DNA from: Amblyomma americanum | Taxonomy: Eukaryota; Arthropoda; Arachnida; Ixodida; Ixodidae | Length of the DNA stretch: 64,000 bases | Assembly (NCBI RefSeq): GCF_052857255.1 | Contig: NC_135498.1 | Location: forward strand, 90,528,757 to 90,592,756 | Direction: 5' to 3' | In this document: piece after piece, positions 33,496 to 45,700 of the stretch | Position numbering within the stretch: position 1 is the first letter of the stretch | Layout of the letters: the number at the start of each line of letters is the position of its first letter | Notes under the pieces: generated by a model | What the model was told of the DNA's origin: nothing | The model's input: the letters and a program-made list of their open reading frames with translations, nothing else | Databases searched by the model: none | Program-made: the position numbers and the translations under genes

Positions 33496-35570
33496 CTGCA
33501 AGAGAACAGTGCCCGGTTAATTATCACCTTTCAAGATATATTTATCAATTGTTGTTAGTTTCGTCTTCATATTTACACGCTGGGGCTCTCTCAAAGCATT
33601 GAAAGGTAGACGTTTCTTAACATTGTGTAGCATTACTGTCTTATTTAAAGATAGCCAAGTCAGCGCACGCATGGGTGACGGCAAATCTCCAGGCCTTGGA
33701 ACATATTCTTACAGATTGTATTTACAGGGAAAGTAAGGAGGATATTCGTAAAAAGAGAGTAAAGAAGAAAGTCGGAAAATGTTTAGGTTAGCAATTACTG
33801 CCAAAAATTAATATGTTCTCAGAGTGTTTGAAAGAGGTACTCTCGAACGTCAGCATATAGCACATAGGCACAAAAGTTTATCCATGGCGACTCTTTCTAC
33901 CTTCGCGCAATGTCTTCATTCTGCCCGGATATATCATGTACATTAGCCCCCAATGAAACGAGACCCAGAATACTGAGACGATAACAGAAAGGCCGTGGTT
34001 GACGGAGCAGAATATTAGTGCAGAATATTTTCACTTCTAAAGTGCCAGACCGTTTCTTGGAACTGCTTACGGCACTCGTCTGTATTTCCGCTCAAGCGGC
34101 TCATGTATCTCACTTTTTGTGCCCGGTTTGTATGTGCCCTGTTCGCATTTAAATAGACGCTGGTGGTACTAGCAGGTGTTCTTGTCGCTGCAAAAGACTG
34201 TTGGCATCAACCATTTTAATGCTAAAGCCTTATTAGTCCCATTACGAGAAAATCCAGCTGAGGGTAAGCTCTGTAGTGCAAGGTTAAGTTGTTCTCATCA
34301 TCCGTTGCAGTCTCTGGTAGCTCCACATATTATTAACAAGCAGTGACTTGGATAGCGCAATGGGTAGGAGCAAGGTCACCAGAGATGAGTGTGAACTGCT
34401 CTATTGAACTGCATCAATGGACAGCGGTGTTTCCACATCATACTTAACATTAGTGGTCATATTGTTATTTCTCCTTCAAATGTTCCTTCATTTCATGAGT
34501 TCCGGAAATGACAATCCACAACGTGCACTGCACCATTCATTCAAGCAACAAGAGTACATTGTTTCCAAAGCTTTAATTCCTTTCGTTTAAGATGCGTCGG
34601 TCTCCCTTTCTTTCTCTTCTCTCCGCGCAATCGTTCCGGTCCTTCATGACTGCAGCAGGTGAAGTACTACAAAGCTGAACGCACAGTAATAGCGATTACT
34701 CGAAGCAATCAATTAATATCGATTGCGTGGTCCTAAGGGAAATGCAGGGAGCCGCTGTGTTCCTGTGAAGCTGTTCGTTAGGCTCGATCGACGAGTCATC
34801 CACGCGGACAGTAATCTATTGCTTGTTATTCACTCTCGCATGCAGAACATTCTATTTCTGCCGATTATTTGCATCTTTCAAAAAATATGCATCAAAGATT
34901 GACCACTCCAACCGAATCAAAATATAATGTGCCTAATATTTTATTAGCATGTGAATGTTCCGAAATTCTGCGCGCCCATAATCGGCAGCATCTTTTCTTT
35001 TTTTCAAATCTCAGAGCAGTAATGTATTCCAGTCAGTTGGACTACCAAATTTAAACATCAATTTCCGCCTCAAGATGACATTTTTCTAACAAATAAAAGT
35101 TTTACAGTTCATAAATTTAGCATTTATGGTTTTCAAAAGCCTTATGTCTCTTGACAACAATTCTGTAGTAATTTCCAGAAAATTGTTATAGAGAGCCCGC
35201 CTGTAAATAGGGTATTTTCCACAATACAGCGCACCTGATGTATATTCTGCTTAACTCCATTATGACCGGCAAACATATTCTTTTTCAACGTTTTCCGCGC
35301 CCCAAATAAAGCCTACAAAGGCCAGGTGGGCAAGCATATAAATATCACAAAATCTCGTAATGTAAGCGATTCGAATTTTCTGCCTTTTTCAGCAATATAA
35401 GAAAGCGCAGAGCACAAATTTAGGAAAGCGCTTAATTTCACTTTTCAAACATGTACAACCCGCCGGTTGTGTACGGAAAATTACGGTACTTTAAACAATA
35501 ATAGCCCTAACTAACAGCATATGAACTATTTTCACTGTGCTTGAAGCAAGAGAAAAATGAGAGTACTCAC

Positions 35571-35625
35571 AGCGGTCGAAGCAACGTCTCAATCGATAAA
35601 ATTGTTCTACTGGGGGCCTTATAAA
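35571..35625 (-). promoter_or_regulatory. Gene B TATA promoter and noncoding exon
   Basis: TATA box TTTATAAGG at about 35617-35625, expected transcription start near 35590, and a splice donor CGCT|GTGAGTACTC at 35571. The noncoding exon would be roughly 20-25 nt. The block is conserved with the gene A and third-unit promoters. Confidence 0.7.
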
Positions 35626-36195
35626 CCCTTGTTGTTCACGATTTATTAAAATGTCAATGAATTTAATTTCGCATTTCTTGCTTCGCTCTCAGGTTTGATT
35701 TATTTTTTGCTTCGCTGCATAACATTTGCCTTCTAACTGACGTCTTTCACACGAAAACGCGAACAGCTCCTACCTATTTATTGTCAGAGTAGAAGAAATC
35801 TTTCCTTGGTTCCTCACATTTTTACTTTCCTTTGTACTTTTCTTTGTACTTTCATCTGTAAACAGTACAGACAGAAGATATATCACTGATCTTTCTAAAC
35901 TTTATGAAAAAATTTGTTTGACTTTTATGTTTTCTTACGATGAGGAGAGAAAATATTCAGCCCTGTTATTCAGGCAAGAAAAAGAAAGCAAGCGTTCATT
36001 CATGTGAAATTTTTATTTCTTTTTTTGAATTCAGTGAATGAAATAGAAAGTGTATTAGTATTAGGACCGACCGAATAACATCGCATGTTCGTATGTGGCA
36101 GTTTTTCCCAAAGACACAGAATGGGAAATCTGTTCATAAGAGCTTCAAGGGTGAGGAAGGCACCGGCAGCGACGCAGCGAGTTAATACTGATTAT

Positions 36196-36215
36196 AGGTG
36201 TGTGTGTGTGTGTGT
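36196..36215. repeat. (GT)n microsatellite
   Basis: About ten GT dinucleotides. Confidence 0.9.
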
Positions 36216-36331
36216 TATGCCTTTTTCCCCTTCTCTCTTCCTCCTTTTAGTCCCCTAATCCCTCTTCCCCAGTGCAGGGTAGCCAACCGGAACCCCTTTC
36301 TGGTTAACATCCCTGCCTTTCCCTCCTCCTC

Positions 36332-36354
36332 TTTATCTATCTATCTATCTATAG
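36332..36354. repeat. (TATC)n microsatellite
   Basis: About five TATC tetranucleotides. Confidence 0.9.
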
Positions 36355-39159
36355 AAGGAATGCATTGCCATGACTCTTACAACTCTTACAGACGTGGTGG
36401 ACTAAATAGGAATGACAAGCAAATCCGAAAGCCCGGTGCAAATTTTCTTCTTGTGGCCAGCACAAGCAGGCGGAATTGGTGCAAGAGAATTCCGCCTGGT
36501 CGCCGAGTTTTGAGTACTAGCCTTAGTGCCAAGGCAGAAAATTGAGTGAACATTACCGTTGATACATTTTTCTCCGTCACTGAGGGAATTCCTTTGACCT
36601 GCTTTAGCAAATGCTGTTGAATGTCCTGGAGCACTGCTTTGCTAATCTCTATTCGAAACTACAGATCTCTGCTCGCCACCTAATGTCCTAACCGAGAAAC
36701 TGCCGAACTAGGTGCTCAAGAAACTAGTAAAGGGGTTTGGTTCTCCGTCACTCGTGCGCTCTAACACGACATCTTTTTATCGACTCCTCGTCGTGATTAC
36801 ATCGCGCGAAGAAAAAAAAAACGAAAAAGCGAACGTCGGAGGTCTTTTGCTGCGTTCCATTTTGTGTGCCTTCTAGCTGGAAAGCCCATGACAGTGGCAT
36901 TTCATAGTTTCCCAAGGAAACCACGTGACGCGCTCCACGAACGTTATTGAATAAAAGACTGAGCTGTGTAAAGAAGTGACCGCGAACATGTTTATCTGTT
37001 CGAACCATTTCCTTCGGGACAACTTATTACTTCTCGGTTATCGTCAAGTTAACTTTTCATCACTCATTTATTGTGCCACAATCGCTCTGTGGCCGCAATT
37101 TCGTTTCGCTCACCGTCATTAACCACTGAACATGTCCTAGAGCTTTCGCCGGTTTCTAAAGCTGTTTTGAAGTTTCTATTATTGATGCTTGCTCTCAACG
37201 AGTAATCCACGATGTTGACCGATGTTGACCGTTGTGCTATACCACTGAAAATGTTGTGGTGAAAAAAGCGCTCTTCTAACCCTAAAAACCTATTTTTCAA
37301 AATTTTGCTAAGTTATAGGCGAAACACACTCTATGAGCATTTCCGCGAAAACCGTGGATCGACTTGCTTGTTGCAGTGAAAAAAGCTACAGAAAAAGATT
37401 TGAGCTTTTTTAGAAGAACCAGTATTGCATGTACTTTGGCCTAGGAGCACAGGGCGTATGCACCATATTGAAAATGTGTTAGTAAAGGTTGATCCTTTTT
37501 AGGACTGCTGTTTGCGAACACCTTCACAATAATAGACCGATGCTCTGTGCTGCTTCAGACCACGCCGGACTCTCTGATTAGGCATTATTCTCTTGAGAAT
37601 GAAATGGTGCAGCTCACGCAGCGACCTTGACGTCTCTACGCCCAAAACTGTAGCACAGGGAGGCGACTTAGGCATGTTCATAAGCGTGGTTCTCCAATCC
37701 GATTTCGAAGAAAGGGTTGGTTGGTAAAAGCCGCTCGCTATGACGAAACACCGTGATTCCACACCACAACATAAAATCCAAAGCAAAGCTCCAAGCGAAA
37801 AGGCCACCGTGGACCCGAATAGGACGACCATTCCTATTTATGGTGTGCAGTGTTGCTGACAGGTAACTTTTGCAGAAGTTGCGAATTGGAGCTTCGAAGA
37901 AGCACTATGACTGGCCCCAAAAAAGGTGTTCGATGCCACTCCTGATCGGTCGCCACTCCTTCATATAAATGGATTTATTTAAGTGGTGTGATCGCATGGA
38001 AACAACGCAATGTTGTCTTCACGGCCTGCCTACCTGACCTAACACCATTACAGATATCGCCGGTTATCATGTTTTGAAGGCGAAAATTTTAAAGTATCAA
38101 ATTTTGTCTAATTACTATGGATAATATTTTAATAAAAATCGTTGCTCTTTAGAAAAACTTTTTTCAAGATGTCTCTCTGCAACACGAAATTCTGAGTTCC
38201 CTGTATATTTGAAAAATTGCACGCTTGGGTTTTCTTTCTTTCACCTGTTAATGTGACCACGTTCCGATGACAATTGACTTCTCTTTTTTCTTCTTGCGCC
38301 ATCACCTTCTAGCAGACAGTATATAATGCTCATCCTAGAGCTTTGACGTCTGAATAAATTTTTTTGTAAACCATCGTGCGCCTCACATTGTATTTCAGTT
38401 CGTGTCAACCATTAATGGTGGTTATGAGGTGAAGGCGCAAAACATTTCTTTGGCTGCATATCAAATAAAAACTAAAAGCATCTCTGCTTACGGCTGCATT
38501 TTATTATTACGTCACTCTGTGATATTACATTTTAGTCCTCGTTAGCGCTTGGACGCGTTAAGTAGTAGGCGGCTTTCACTGCTGCTCATGCTCCCTCGCG
38601 GGAAAGGACGCCTTCGTGTAGCTTTCCGCTCAAAAGCTTCTCCTAGAACAGACGCCAATCGCAGAGCGGTGGCCGCCGCTTTCATTCCATAATTTTGAAA
38701 GGAATTTCAAATAATTTCACAGTGCGAGCGAAATGCATCTGTATGTTTTTTTTAATTTTCTATTTTAAAGGGCGTCAGTGATGAGTGATTCAGGAACTAT
38801 GACATTAGACAGAAAATAGCCTGAGGCTGTACACAGGAAAAACACGTCAGTAGAATAAACCTTCAGAATATGATACACTTAAGCAAGCTATAAACATTAC
38901 TCTCGTCTCCTACGTTCATTATAAACATGAATGGAAATTACTGTCACTTGGGGATCCTTTTGAGTATAGTTCACATTTCAACATGGAAAACTCAACATAG
39001 ACTCTTAGCATGTGGTAGCAGGGAAACACAAATCGTATATTTTTGTTCCTTCCAACTTGACCGCTCTGTTCCTAGAAGCAATTTTCCACTGGAGCGCTGC
39101 TACACAGCTATATATGCATGCTGGAAAGGCTACGCAATTTTACCTAAATATTTGGGGTC

Positions 39160-39245
39160 GAATTGAAATCCTCTCTGGTTCCGGGATTCAAACCCAGCAC
39201 CAATGCCTGTCAGGAGCAGCGTTCCTGTTAACTAAGCACATTACT
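39160..39245 (-). repeat. tRNA-like SINE segment
   Basis: Minus strand has a box A-like stretch near GTGCTTAGTTAACAGG and a box B GGGTTTGAATCCC. No working tRNA fold is evident, so a tRNA-derived SINE is the best call. Confidence 0.45.
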
Positions 39246-40799
39246 GCACCAAGCGGTGAGGGGGACGACGTCGTATTGGTCAACAACTCGAACCGGAAAG
39301 AAAGCTCCTGCAGTGCACTGTGGACAAAATACTTCGTGACGGAGATTGCTGTCGAGTGTAAGCTATAAGCAGAAAAAGATACTAAGGTTCCTCAAAAGGT
39401 ATACAGATTTGAAGACAAATTTCTAGTCTGTTGTAGTGGTAGGGCAAAACTTTTATTCGGTGAAAAAGAAGAGTGACTAGGGGCCTGTCCTCGTTCTGGG
39501 GTTTTCAATTTACGAGTCTGGAGGGTTCTATCGCGCTGAACCCCAGATCAGCCGTCGGTGGACGCACAGGCTAAGGCTTGACAGAGCAGCTTCCTATGAA
39601 AGCGGACTGAAGTGCGGTATGAGTGTTTGCTGAGGGTGGGGGGTTATACACTGCCACATGGTCTGGTAGAGAGATGGTTTAAACACCAACTTTATATTGT
39701 AGCACCCTCTCTTGGGCGGCGCCGACAACCCGGCTAGCGCGCGCCACCCTGCGAAGAGGATAAAGACGGCCCCTGGTCGTGGCTCGTGCAGCCACGGCTA
39801 GGCAGTTCTGTTCTGGTGTCGGCTCGTAGCTGTGGTCTCGTTTCCTTCGCTCCTGGGGCGTTTAGCCTACAATATCATTATTGCTAACAGCTATTATGCC
39901 CCGTCTTTAGTTTTGTTTGATTGTTTGCTTGTTTCGTTGTTTCCAATGACGGTTGTACTTCTGATGTTTTAATATTTATTTTAATCAAGTATATGATAAT
40001 ATTTACCTCACGTGCCTACACTCAATATTGCAACGGTTGCTGTTGCCAATAGGTGTCATTAGTTTATCCCTTTTATTATCCTATTACAGCATTTTGATCT
40101 GAGACCGCTTTCTGCATGAATGATCAGTTTATACTATGCTTCCATGTTGAAAGTAAATAAACTTCAAGCTTCAAAAGTGAGAATTTTGTTCAAGTTAGCA
40201 CTACTTGTGGAGTGTTTTGCAGTTTAGGAAGGAAAACTGCGAGTTAGTCTTGTAGGCTTCCATAGTGGAAAAAATAACAGGGCAGCAAAGACGCAGACGA
40301 AAAGAGAAATACAAGACACTGACACGGCGCAGTGCAAAGCCTTAATGGGTGACTAGCGAATTGCGACGCCATGAGCTCCAACAGCTCTTGGCTGACGAAA
40401 TGAACCGTCAAAGCTATTGTTCTACAAAACAGGCCGCATCTGATGCTCCCAAGAGTTCACTTAAAGGCGGTGTTTTTTTTCAGCTTTGACCTGGCATCAC
40501 CCCCGCACCTTATCAGAGCGCCAACAACAGCGAAGTGCGGCGTTGCATAAAAGGCTTAGACACTACAGCATCGATGCATTGCGCAACCACTAGCTGGTGC
40601 GCAAGATGCTCATACCTTATGTTCCTACCTCTTCCCTTTAGCGCATACTTTGAGAGCGTGCAGTGTAGCAACTGATCGTTTACGAAGGAACGAAGGAAAT
40701 TTATAGGTAACTTTGAAAAAGAACGCCCTTTTAAAATTTCCAATCTGCAATAAAAAAGATTACATGATCGCACTTAAGTCTGCTTAAGAGCGAAAATCC

Positions 40800-41190
40800 G
40801 AAATCCTTTCCCTTTCTTCAGTTTCTCCCTTCATTTTTCATTCGTGCTTTTTCATTAATATTTTTGTTATTTCTTTATTTTATTTATGGTTTATTTTATT
40901 TGCGTTTGTTCTGTTTCTTATTGATTTGTTATTTGTTTATTTGCTATTTTTCTTTTGATTTGTTTTTATTTTAATTTCGTTTTTATTTCTTATTTTTTTA
41001 CTTTTCACGCCTATCGTCATCGTCGCTATACCAACTGTCATATCGCTATCATTATCACTACTATCACTATCTATCTCTAGCACTATCACTATCAGTAGCT
41101 ATTATTATCACTACCAGTATCAGTACCTATCACTATCAGTACCATCACTACCCCTACCACTATCACTATCGGCCGTTATCATTACATATT
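40800..41190. repeat. T-rich low complexity, then imperfect CTATCA repeat
   Basis: 40.80-41.00k is dominated by TTTATTT-like words; 41.02-41.19k is an imperfect array of CACTATCA/TATCAGTA hexamer-like units. Confidence 0.8.
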
Positions 41191-42638
41191 TCTTTCTTAT
41201 CAACTGTGGCTTAATCAACTGTCACCATTTATTTTAATTATCATACAACTTCTCAATGACAGTTCGTGCGGACATCTTCCGTCTGCAACTTCCGTCCACG
41301 CCACTTATGAGCCCAGAAAGGCTTACGCCTTAATATCGAGCAAGCCGGACTAGTTCAGTGTCGTCGGAGAAAAGTTGTGTTATCGCGAAAAGTTGCAAAG
41401 AAAATAACATCATAGTAATCGATTGTTTTGTGTAAATGCTCAATTACTGCTCTGAGGCTATCACTGACTGCAGTAATCAATTACATTTCAGGAGGAGTAA
41501 TAGTAATCGGTTTCTAAATTTCTGTAACGTGTACAAGGCTACTTGTGAACAAAGGACTGTATTCTGATCGGTATGTCATTTTTAATCTCTTTGATGTCCT
41601 ATTTTTATATATGGAGATGATGTTAGCGTTCTTCCAAGATACCGGTACGCGCGAGGTCTTGTGGCACTGCATACGTAGGGTACCACAGCGTCCCCACAGC
41701 CCATGAACAGATTTGCAGCTACCAAATCCTCACTGGCCGCTTTTCCTTTTTGCAGTCTATTAGGGGTTTCTTTACTTCTTCTTTAACGTCTGTAATGAAA
41801 CGCTTCTTTAGGGCCTGGTCGTTCTTAGACAATTTCACAGTCTGAGAACGTTGGCTTTGGAAGCGTTGCCTGCTATGTATGAAAAGGAGTATAATCGCTT
41901 CTCTTTTTTTTTCATGAAAACTAAACAGCTAAGCGTGATAAATGCGTAAAGTTTTGCTCTTCACAAAAATTTGGTCAAGAAAGTGGACCAAAATGTAAAT
42001 TTTTGTAAAGTGGTATGAAAACGATACTCCTTTTTTATATAGTTTAGCGCAAAAGCTCGAACTGATAAAAACGAGTTGACGGGTTTGAGCAGCTGCCAAT
42101 TTATTTCGCAGGTAGTTTTACAGCAATAGTTTTTAAACGCGCGTTCCTTGGGTTTAGCATCGGCGATGTAGTAGTATACAGCGCATCCAAAGCGTGATAA
42201 CCAAGGTAACTACCGTGGACGGAGAAGGAGGAGGGTTGCACAGACATCACTCATTCAGTCAGCGGAATGCGCCACGGCAAAGCACCGTCGTGACTGGTTT
42301 GAATTCAGTGACCAGGGTAGTTCCGCTCCCTCGTTAGTCTTTGCACTGCTGTGCGAACCTTTCGAAACAAATGCACAGTCGGGCATAGTTTCGGCACTTG
42401 GAAACTCATCTCTGGCCACTTCTCAGATCACAAAGCTTCCTTCATGACTGTCGAGGGTATAGCAGTATATGTTACATTTTCTTCTAGACATTTTTTATTA
42501 CACACGTCTTCGAGAAATGCCTCTGTTTCTCACAAACAGGCACAGTCAAATTTGCGCCGCTCTCCTAAAAAACCATGCTCATAACCCCACAGCGGTGTCC
42601 CAATTGAGATACAGAAAAACAAGCTGGAATCGATGGCG

Positions 42639-42644
42639 TTTATT
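42639..42644 (-). terminator. Poly(A) signal AATAAA overlapping the gene A stop
   Basis: Final codons AAA TAA AC place AATAAA across the stop, the same layout as in gene B. Confidence 0.65.
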
Positions 42645-42780
42645 TCTCATAGTCAGCGCCCTTGTAGCAGTCTTCTGTTTTGTTGTTAGCCTCGCAGATG
42701 CCGTTTCTGCACTGTCCTAGTGGACATCTGGCGTAGCGGTATGGGTGTACCATGTTCTCCCACACTCTGCGAGTAATGTT
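42640..42780 (-). CDS. Gene A exon 5 (last four cysteines)
   Basis: 141 nt; acceptor TTGCTCCCGTAAG|AAC, phase 0. Encodes NITRRVWENM, CPLGQC, CRNGIC and EDCYKG, ending ADYEK and stop. Confidence 0.9.
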   Translation of the reverse strand, partial: NITRRVWENMVHPYRYARCPLGQCRNGICEANNKTEDCYKGADYEK

Positions 42781-45700
42781 CTTACGGGAGCAAGAACAAA
42801 ATAATACGTGAGAAAATGCGATTTAGCGTGCAACAAGTTTTATTGCCTCTCTAAACTAGCACGAACGTCACCTAATAGTATACGTAGCATGCGCATAAGA
42901 TGTAAATAAACGATTGTAGCACAGCATACCGGAGATCCATTAGCGGAGACGTAAACCGGTCTACTGGGCGCCGCCTCCCCTCACGCGCCGTAAGATGGGT
43001 ACAGCCAGGCGGGGTCGTTGCGCGTGCGCAAGGCTCCCGGTAAACCGATATACTTCTCTGATAATACGTCTGCTGTATGCTAAAAACGTCTAAAGTCTAA
43101 TAACAACTTGAGCGCAGAGCCCAAAGTGCTTTCATATATTTGAAGAGACTAATGTACATCTACATTTAAGCAAAGCATAATGCCTAGTTTCGTCCAGAGG
43201 TATAATAAACGGACCATATACCGGGTATCCCAGCTAACTAGAGCCAAGGGTAAAAAATATATTTTTAAAGACAGGCGAGTGAAACCACTTGCACATTGGT
43301 GACAGCCATCATACGCACCACAGGCATTTTTTGTTTAGGATTTAATTAATAGTTTAATCAAGTTTAACTACCTAAACAATTCATATTTACTTCAGACAAC
43401 AAATTGCATTTCAAGACTTATCGAGCGCCTTCAGAAACACCGTTCGATCATTTACAATAAGGAAACCCTCTGTGTGTCTTTTTTTCCCAACTCCAAAGAA
43501 AGCCCGCGAAATACCAAAAAAAAAAAAAAACACGGGACTAAAGCACTTGCGCGCCACGATCGTGCTGCTCTCAAGCGTGGTTTGAGCAAACGAAATCACC
43601 TGCAGCCTTGACTCGACGGCCTCCAACCAGCGGCAGGCCGATATGTTGGCGGCGGCAACTCGCACCGTCCTGTGTGCCACTGGCTGACGCAGACGAGAAA
43701 CCACCGCCAACATATCGGCCAGCCGCTGCTGCGGGGCCGTCGAGTCAAGGCTGCCGGTGATTTCCTTTGCTCAAACCACGCTTGAGAGCAGCACGATCGT
43801 GGCGCGCAAGTGCTTTAGTCCCGTGTTTGTTTTTTTTTTTTGTATTTCGCGGGCTTTCTTTGGAGGTGGGGAAAAGAGACACGCGTGAGGGTTTCCTTAT
43901 GGTAAATAATGGAATGGGGGGTTCTGAAGGTGCTCGACAACTCTTCAAATGCAATTTGTTGTCAAAATTCAATATTTATTTAAATAGAACATTAAACTCA
44001 ATTGCACTATTAAATAATTCCAAAATAAAATACTGTTTGTGGTGCGCAAGATGGCTGTCACCAATATGCAACTGGTTTCACTCGAATGTCTCTAATTATT
44101 TTTTAACCTTTGGCTCTAACTAACTGGGACACCCTGTATATTTTTTTTTGCCTGGTGTAACACTCCTTAAGTGCAAAACTATGCAGATTCTGATTCATAT
44201 AATCCGATGCAAACTACGTATCAAGATATATGAATATGTGTGGCGTATTCCAAATTTAGTTGCAAAATTTCCGAGCTTATGTGAGAGGAATAAGCGTGCT
44301 GCTGAAAACTATTAAAATATACTTACGTAGCAAGATGTGTTGTCTGGTACCTTCGAGATTCCGGTACCACATTTAACACTGCATCCAACATATTTCTGCC
44401 GAAGGAAAGATTTCAGTTTTAATGATACTTCACTAATCCACCAATTTTTTTGCTATCTGTACGACCTGCTATGCTGAACAAAAGGCTATTTTTGGTCGCA
44501 GTGGCCCAAAATACTACGAAGCGTAGAGCATCTTGGTTTGAATTTGTCCTAAGAAGTTATGGGTTCAGCTGTGAAAGGGTGCCTGCAGGCAGAAATACAG
44601 ATACGACTGACTATATCGCAATGCCCGAATGCAACTGAGGTGCGTTCGTATGATGGCGCCTGTTATGTTCTCCAAAAACCGTTGTCAGTTTCAGGGTGTG
44701 CTTGAAGGCGGGACATTATGTGCAGCTTTTTCCTGCATGCCTTTTCCCCGAGCCCAGAGGACGACCGCCTCAAAATACCCCAGCTTGCTCTTCTCGTTGC
44801 AGCAGATCACCACTATCAAAGCTGCGCAACACGCTTAACGTTTGGTGTTAAAATAGGGAAAATACTGCAACTTAGTTTTCCAGCTTCGCGTAGTCGCCGT
44901 CCCGTCCGCCGAGAGAGCACGTGCGCCTCGCTAAAAAAGTTGGCTTTGGTTTAGCTATGGTTAAACCTGGAGTGACGCGAGAGCTACATCTGCCTGGATA
45001 CGCTCCTCTCCTCCTTTCCTCCGCTCTCCATCTTTGCCCAGCGGCTCCGCCGAGCCGCCTACTTATAGACCTCCTGCATGTTTACAAACAAACGAGGTGG
45101 CGCTGCAGTCGCTAGCGGGCTCGCGGTGGGCAAAAGGCCAGGGAGTGGCGTCGCGGAGAGGTGTTGAGCGCGGGCGTATTCAGGCGTATTCAGAGAAATA
45201 GTTCGCCGCTGTGTATTGTATACATGGTTAGTAGCTCAACAGAAAACGCTGGTGCTGTTGATTTCTACGCTAGGCATTGAATAAAATAAAAAGATTTTGA
45301 CACTTTGCACTTGCCCCAATGATTTCACTTCGGAACAGTAGTGAGGGGAAGTGCTGGCGTTCTTTCGGCAGAGCAGACGTGCGCCGCACCGTCTGCTGAC
45401 ATACGTACGTGTACAGTGCTCTGTAGCGCGTGTAGCACGTGAGCACTGTAGTATGTGTCGCGCTGTGCGAAAAGTGGGGACAACGTTGTGTTCCCGATCT
45501 CCTCTGCCTCGCTTAAGCGCTATTTTTAGACGCAGGATCACGCACCAGCCAGGCCGGCTTTCCGTGTTAAACTGGTCGATTTGGTGAAAATTTTTGATTT
45601 CTGGAATTATTTTCTTCCGTATCCCTGCATAGGGTCTTCTGTTTTGTGACGTAAAAATATAGCAAAATATTCAATAGAGGTCTATAAATTGCGCTTTTAG

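Larger units (their letters stand above)
35640..42600. other. Intergenic spacer between genes B and A
   Basis: AT-rich, no exon-like block recognised on either strand. It holds the simple repeats and the SINE-like segment listed separately, and a GC-rich patch at about 39.68-39.87k that may be a repeat but that I cannot classify. Confidence 0.5.

Noticed and set aside
42270..42335. Possible SINE with GGTTTGAATTC near the 3' end of gene A
   Set aside because: Box B is imperfect and no body or box A could be recognised.
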